DNA of 47,058 bases from a bacterium (lineage in GTDB: Bacteria > Margulisbacteria > Marinamargulisbacteria > SXXA01), in assembly GCA_947465765.1 (NCBI GenBank), contig CANIAP010000010.1, forward strand, positions 1-47,058, given 5' to 3'. A program made the translations under genes and the position numbers. The notes beneath the pieces were generated by a model. That model was not told where the DNA came from. It made no database searches and saw only the letters and a list, made by a program, of their open reading frames with translations. Below, one piece after another: positions 43,743 to 47,058 of the stretch; positions within the stretch are counted from its first letter, which is position 1; each line of letters opens with the position of its first letter.

Positions 43743-44806
43743 CGCTTTAATTCGGTCACAATGGCAGTCGCCGCCACGGTCGTCGCGGGGAATTGGGCAA
43801 AGACCTCACACTGTGCGGCCAATTGATCGGGAGAGTCCAATAACTCCAGTAGCTGTGCCGCCACTGGGGTTGATTCCAAAACACCCACAATTTCAGGGAC
43901 CACTTGCCGCCGAACCATGATATTTGGCAATGCGACTAGCCGACGACGGCGAATCATGAATCGAATGGCTGCTTTTTTGAGTAGGGTCCCTAGCCATGGA
44001 ATCATTCCAATCAGCCCCACGAGACCATCCAGTTGAATAAGTTCCGGTCGATTTAGAGGGACCAACACCGCCATCGGCGTCTGCATATACATGGCTTCAG
44101 CGGTCGAAGTCCCTGGCAACGACACCATCAATTCAGCACGTTCCAATGCATCCAAGCTGGATCCCATTAATAGCTCGATTCCGGAAAGGGGGTGCCTCGC
44201 GCAAAAGTGATCCCATCGCTCATCGTCGATAAAGAGTGACCGTTGAATCGCGATTTTTATACCGGGGCGTTCCGCGATTAACCGCCTCGCGACATCCACG
44301 CAAAACGGTGCAAAAACATCAAAATGAGTGGGTCGTGATCCCGTAAAAAATACGATATTGATATCTTTCGTTCCGGTCATTGGCAGCCGAAGTGCAGTCC
44401 GGGAGGCCATCAAATCGCCAATCACTGACTTTCTTAGAGTAGTTTTGATTCCAAAACCCAAGGAATACCCATGTTCCGTATACGCAATAACCGGCCATCG
44501 ATGCATTAACCCCACCCATTTGGCGTACATCGGATCGCCCCCCAGGTAGAGCACGACCCCCTTTCCTCGACGTGCCCCCCATTTTAACTTCAATAAATAT
44601 TTAAGCATTTGAGAGGGCGAAAAGGCACGGCTTACACCGGGAATCCGAGTTGCAATTTCCAACTCATGGCCGCTGGCATATTGGCACGGAACCAGTGCAA
44701 CCACGACCTCGACGTCAGGAAACTCCGCTTTAAATAGGTGAACGATCGGGGTGACCCAACTGGCCAATTCGCCAGGGGAATTAGTCGTAATCCAGAGTTG
44801 GGTCAT
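43733..44806 (-). CDS. LpxB-related glycosyltransferase (lipid-A-disaccharide synthase-like)
   Basis: 357 residues. The pattern LWITTNSPGELASWVTPIVH at the start, VLYLGGDPMYAKW in the middle, the donor-binding VSLPGTSTAEAMYMQTPMAVLVP, and LPNIMVRRQVVPE place it in the family of LpxB-like proteins found in cyanobacteria and relatives. It is not a certain LpxB: the usual catalytic details are not all visible. It may make a lipid or cell-envelope glycoconjugate. It overlaps cmoB by 10 bases and follows manC by 33 bases. Confidence 0.75.
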   Translation of the reverse strand: MTQLWITTNSPGELASWVTPIVHLFKAEFPDVEVVVALVPCQYASGHELEIATRIPGVSRAFSPSQMLKYLLKLKWGARRGKGVVLYLGGDPMYAKWVGLMHRWPVIAYTEHGYSLGFGIKTTLRKSVIGDLMASRTALRLPMTGTKDINIVFFTGSRPTHFDVFAPFCVDVARRLIAERPGIKIAIQRSLFIDDERWDHFCARHPLSGIELLMGSSLDALERAELMVSLPGTSTAEAMYMQTPMAVLVPLNRPELIQLDGLVGLIGMIPWLGTLLKKAAIRFMIRRRRLVALPNIMVRRQVVPEIVGVLESTPVAAQLLELLDSPDQLAAQCEVFAQFPATTVAATAIVTELKRWI

Positions 44807-44839
44807 TACCTTACGCCCCGGAGACTCACCCCTACTGCC

Positions 44840-45883
44840 CTACTGATACCCCTGTGGCAACCGTTCATAGAGTTCCCTAATCTTTTGGTCACTTCGCTTG
44901 GGTAATACGAGGATCGCATCGTCAGTTTCAACCACAATAAGATCATCGACATCGATGAGCGCCACTAACTTTTTTTGGGAGTAGACCACGTTATTACGGC
45001 TGTTTACCGCGACTACATCGGCACGACTGGCATTCCCCGACTCATCCTTTGGCCAATGATTTTCTAATGCAGACCAACTTCCGATATCATCCCATCCGAT
45101 ATCGGCCGGAATAATCCGAGTCAACGCAACCGCTTGCTCCATCACCGCAAAATCGATGGAAATTTTTTGAAGGGTTCCAAAAACTGTCTCCAATTGAGGC
45201 CGATCGGAGGAATCATTTCCCAATGCCAAAATCTGATCGTAAGCATCCGCATCTTCGGGGATATAACTTTTAATTAAGTCGAAAATAGTGCGGGCCTTCC
45301 AAACAAAAATACCGGCATTCCAGTAAAAATTGCCACTTTTTATAAATCGAACTGCCGTGTCATAGTTGGGTTTTTCTCGAAACCGAACGACTTGCCCCAC
45401 TTCATTTTCGATCCCTTTGATTTCGATATAGCCAAACCCGGTATGAGGAAACGTTGGCTTAATTCCGAGCGTGACCAAACAATTTTCGGTCTTTACCAAC
45501 TCAATTGCGATTTGAATCAATCGCTGAAATTCCTGAGGGTCTGCAATGCAATGATCCGATGGCAAGACAACCATCACCCCGTCAGGGTCTTGTTTCAAAA
45601 TTTCCGCCGCCGCCCACCCAATACAAGGGGCGGTATTTCGGCCTTCTGGTTCGTAAAGGATATGGTCTGGCGTCAGTGTGGAGTCTACTTCGTCAAAAAA
45701 AGGTGCGTGACACGCATTTCCAACAATCCAAACTTGATCCACCCCATTCTTGGCACGCGAGATGGTCTGTTCCAAGAGCGTTTGCTCGCCGACAATTCGC
45801 AAAAACTGTTTGGCCCGAACGGCCCGAGACAATGGCCAAAATCGAGTCCCTTTACCGCCCGCCATTACAATTGCATGAATCAT
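44840..45883 (-). CDS. manC: Mannose-1-phosphate guanylyltransferase
   Basis: 347 residues. The GT-A start IVMAGGKGTRFWPLSRAVRAKQ, then ILYEPEGRNTAPCIGWAAAE, VVLPSDHCI, GFGYIEIKG, VRFREKPNYDTAVRF and NFYWNAGIFVWKA are the signature of GDP-mannose pyrophosphorylases of the short type. There is no C-terminal isomerase domain. Together with the phosphohexomutase at the left edge it could supply GDP-mannose for envelope polysaccharides. Confidence 0.95.
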   Translation of the reverse strand: MIHAIVMAGGKGTRFWPLSRAVRAKQFLRIVGEQTLLEQTISRAKNGVDQVWIVGNACHAPFFDEVDSTLTPDHILYEPEGRNTAPCIGWAAAEILKQDPDGVMVVLPSDHCIADPQEFQRLIQIAIELVKTENCLVTLGIKPTFPHTGFGYIEIKGIENEVGQVVRFREKPNYDTAVRFIKSGNFYWNAGIFVWKARTIFDLIKSYIPEDADAYDQILALGNDSSDRPQLETVFGTLQKISIDFAVMEQAVALTRIIPADIGWDDIGSWSALENHWPKDESGNASRADVVAVNSRNNVVYSQKKLVALIDVDDLIVVETDDAILVLPKRSDQKIRELYERLPQGYQ

Positions 45884-45975
45884 ATTACGTACTATATCAT
45901 GGGGTCATTGTGCTGTCAGACCTCCCGTTTTTGAGAGGAAATTCAGCAGTATGCCCCATCGTCCGTCAACAATGT

Positions 45976-46053
45976 GCGTCTGTAGCTCAGCCTGGATAGA
46001 GCGTTAGCCTCCGGAGCTAAAGGTCATGAGTTCGAATCTCGTCAGGCGCACCA
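45976..46053 (+). tRNA. tRNA-Arg (anticodon CCG)
   Basis: Acceptor stem GCGTCTG pairs with CAGGCGC (one G-T wobble); discriminator A and encoded CCA end at 46053. Anticodon stem TTAGC/GCTAA holds loop CTCCGGA, giving anticodon CCG at 46011-46013 (reads CGG). The D-loop and the TTCGAAT T-loop are normal. Confidence 0.96.
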
Positions 46054-46700
46054 CTATAGTCACCTCGCTCGAACGCGCTGTTTGTAAAATGGCGAATGGT
46101 ACCGGCTCTAAAGTTCGAACCGGCACAGCCCAAAATGTGTGTGTGTGCGATTTTGGCGATGATGTGGACGACGTTGTTGGGTGAACCACTTCTTCCAGTC
46201 TTTGGCGGCGGGCCCCGCCGGTGGCGATGCGATTGCCCCGGGCCAATGATCATCCACAATCTGACCCACATGATCCGCGTGCTGGTAGGTCAACGATCGT
46301 GCACCCACCACCCTCCCCTTTGTAAGGGCAGTGGGCTGAATACTCACTTAATTAATGGGCATATCAATGATTTTTGTGTTTGAAATGATGTCTTTTTTCG
46401 GAAAGGGAGAAAACGGATTCGAGGTTAATTGAGGTCCCTGCCCCTTATCGGAAGTTAGGGAAGGGGTGAGCGAAGCAAAATGGTTAATGCGTCGCTTCCG
46501 TCAGGCGCTTCAATTTTTAAAGACCATTTTCGAAAGTTCAGCCGACTTTTTTGCCCATGTTCATAAAGACGCACACTACTTTTGAAGGAAATGGGCTATG
46601 GCCGCTTACTGACCAACGCGCAACCGTTGATTTTGGCATATCGATGACGGGACATGTCAACCTCGGTGTTAGAATACAGTCTCTCGAGGATCGAATTTAA
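46054..46700. other. Long gene-free stretch after tRNA-Arg
   Basis: About 650 bases with no credible gene on either strand. It holds a short GT repeat (46136-46146), a G+C-rich palindromic stretch near 46203-46225, and an inverted repeat CCCCTT/AAGGGG at 46441-46466. A plausible promoter-like TAGAAT (46670-46675) precedes the next gene. No RNA family is recognised. Confidence 0.5.
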
Positions 46701-46967
46701 ATGAACGAAAAAAAATTCAACAAAATTAACTTCAACGACACCCCTTTAGCCAAAGGGGAGTATGAAGAGTGCACATTTACCTACTGCGACTTCTCAAATA
46801 CCGGCCTTTTGGACATCCAATTTTTTAACTGTGAATTTATCGGCTGCAATTTTAGTTCGGCCAAATTAACCAACACCGCATTTTCGGACGCAACATTTAA
46901 GGACAGCAAAGTTGTGCTTCACTTTTTCTGTAAAATTGGGTTTTACCCAAAACCCATATTTGGTTAA
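46701..46967 (+). CDS. Short pentapeptide-repeat protein
   Basis: 88 residues. Residues 20-70 follow the A(D/N)LxX pentapeptide pattern in steps of five (CTFTYCDFSNTGL, FFNCEFIGCNFSSAKL, NTAFSDATFKDSK), which forms a right-handed quadrilateral beta helix. Normal members are longer, so this one may be the truncated N-terminal part of a gene: the frame ends abruptly in hydrophobic residues LHFFCKIGF then a Pro-containing tail, and a large palindrome follows at once. It starts after CGAGGA, a usable ribosome site. Confidence 0.7.
   Translation: MNEKKFNKINFNDTPLAKGEYEECTFTYCDFSNTGLLDIQFFNCEFIGCNFSSAKLTNTAFSDATFKDSKVVLHFFCKIGFYPKPIFG
46937..46956. repeat. Small hairpin at the end of the pentapeptide gene
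   Basis: TGGGTTTT / AAAACCCA, 8-bp stem with ACCC loop, inside the last codons of the short pentapeptide-repeat gene. Confidence 0.5.
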
Positions 46968-46981
46968 AAACGGAAGTGAGG

Positions 46982-47035
46982 GGTAGTGTCCAGACCGGCT
47001 GAAAGCCGCCCGAAGGGTTTAGTCTGGACACTACC
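46982..47035. repeat. Large inverted repeat, possible mobile-element end or palindromic repeat
   Basis: Perfect 14-base inverted repeat GGTAGTGTCCAGAC / GTCTGGACACTACC at 46982-46995 and 47022-47035. Between them are two inner hairpins, CGGCT-GAA-AGCCG (46996-47008) and CCC-GAA-GGG (47009-47017), so the RNA or single strand would fold into a three-way structure. It could be the first end of an insertion sequence or a MITE/REP-type element; no second copy is seen in the window. Confidence 0.7.
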
Positions 47036-47058
47036 TTGAACGGACGTTACGTAAGAGA

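Noticed and set aside
46004-46271. Minus-strand frames ending in GAPDEIRTHDL or similar
   Set aside because: The conserved-looking tail is the antisense of tRNA-Arg; not a gene.
46108-46347. Minus-strand frame with HADHVGQIVDDHW resembling a DinB-like segment
   Set aside because: Only a short patch looks familiar, there is no ribosome site and the rest is repeat-derived (GT run). I could not support a gene or pseudogene.

Overview
The window looks like a contiguous piece of a bacterial chromosome from a diderm (outer-membrane) organism. The evidence is a signal-peptide beta-barrel protein ending in Phe, an LpxB-related glycosyltransferase, lipoproteins and a class C68-type prepilin peptidase. 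Several proteins (Ycf45/SpoIIIAA-like ATPase, cyanobacterial-type LpxB-related enzyme, RNase HIII) hint at a lineage near Cyanobacteria/Melainabacteria/Margulisbacteria. This placement is inference by eye; a Marinamargulisbacteria-like origin is only a guess. No complete mobile element, rRNA or CRISPR array is visible. Genes are dense and mostly in operons with 4-base overlaps.

Left part (1-9.2 kb): a truncated phosphohexomutase gene, tRNA-Leu(GAG), an MFS exporter paired with an unknown membrane-anchored protein, then a divergent operon glutaredoxin - BolA - monothiol CGFS glutaredoxin - folP. Facing it is the operon glyA-pheA-serS-arsR followed by three small unknown proteins. Next (9.2-17 kb) is a plus-strand cluster: an unknown 570-residue protein carrying a DDxxD motif and an NSE-like triad (a possible divergent class I terpene synthase fold), a membrane sensor histidine kinase, a double-receiver response regulator, and an oligopeptide-type ABC binding protein with two permeases but no ATPase genes. 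trpF, a PMT-type glycosyltransferase, a GNAT/FemAB-like acetyltransferase and a DAHP synthase follow.

Middle (21.5-33.1 kb, all minus strand): the best-defined system here is cysK - sulfur carrier protein (ThiS/HcyS-like, ending GGGR) - metY - E1-like hcyF/moeB - JAMM protease - rnhC. This matches the protein-thiocarboxylate route of cysteine/homocysteine synthesis, in which the JAMM protease trims the carrier to expose Gly-Gly, the E1 enzyme adenylates it, and a PLP enzyme accepts the sulfur. Upstream lies lplA - outer-membrane protein - dnaX - ybaB - recR - HU - Ycf45/SpoIIIAA-like ATPase - tmk, a replication and recombination string.

Right part (33.1-47 kb): two adjacent unusual proteins (an armadillo/HEAT-like repeat protein and a proline-dehydrogenase-like protein) both begin with about 40 residues free of Asp/Glu and rich in Arg/Ser, resembling mitochondrial presequences. 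They are followed by an NADP-binding F420-reductase-like protein, a prepilin peptidase, an unknown protein, a GH26-like lipoprotein that appears to have lost its nucleophile, a 2Fe-2S ferredoxin, an SNF2 helicase, cmoB, an LpxB-related glycosyltransferase, manC and tRNA-Arg(CCG). A 650-base gene-poor stretch, a short pentapeptide-repeat protein and a large perfect inverted repeat close the window.
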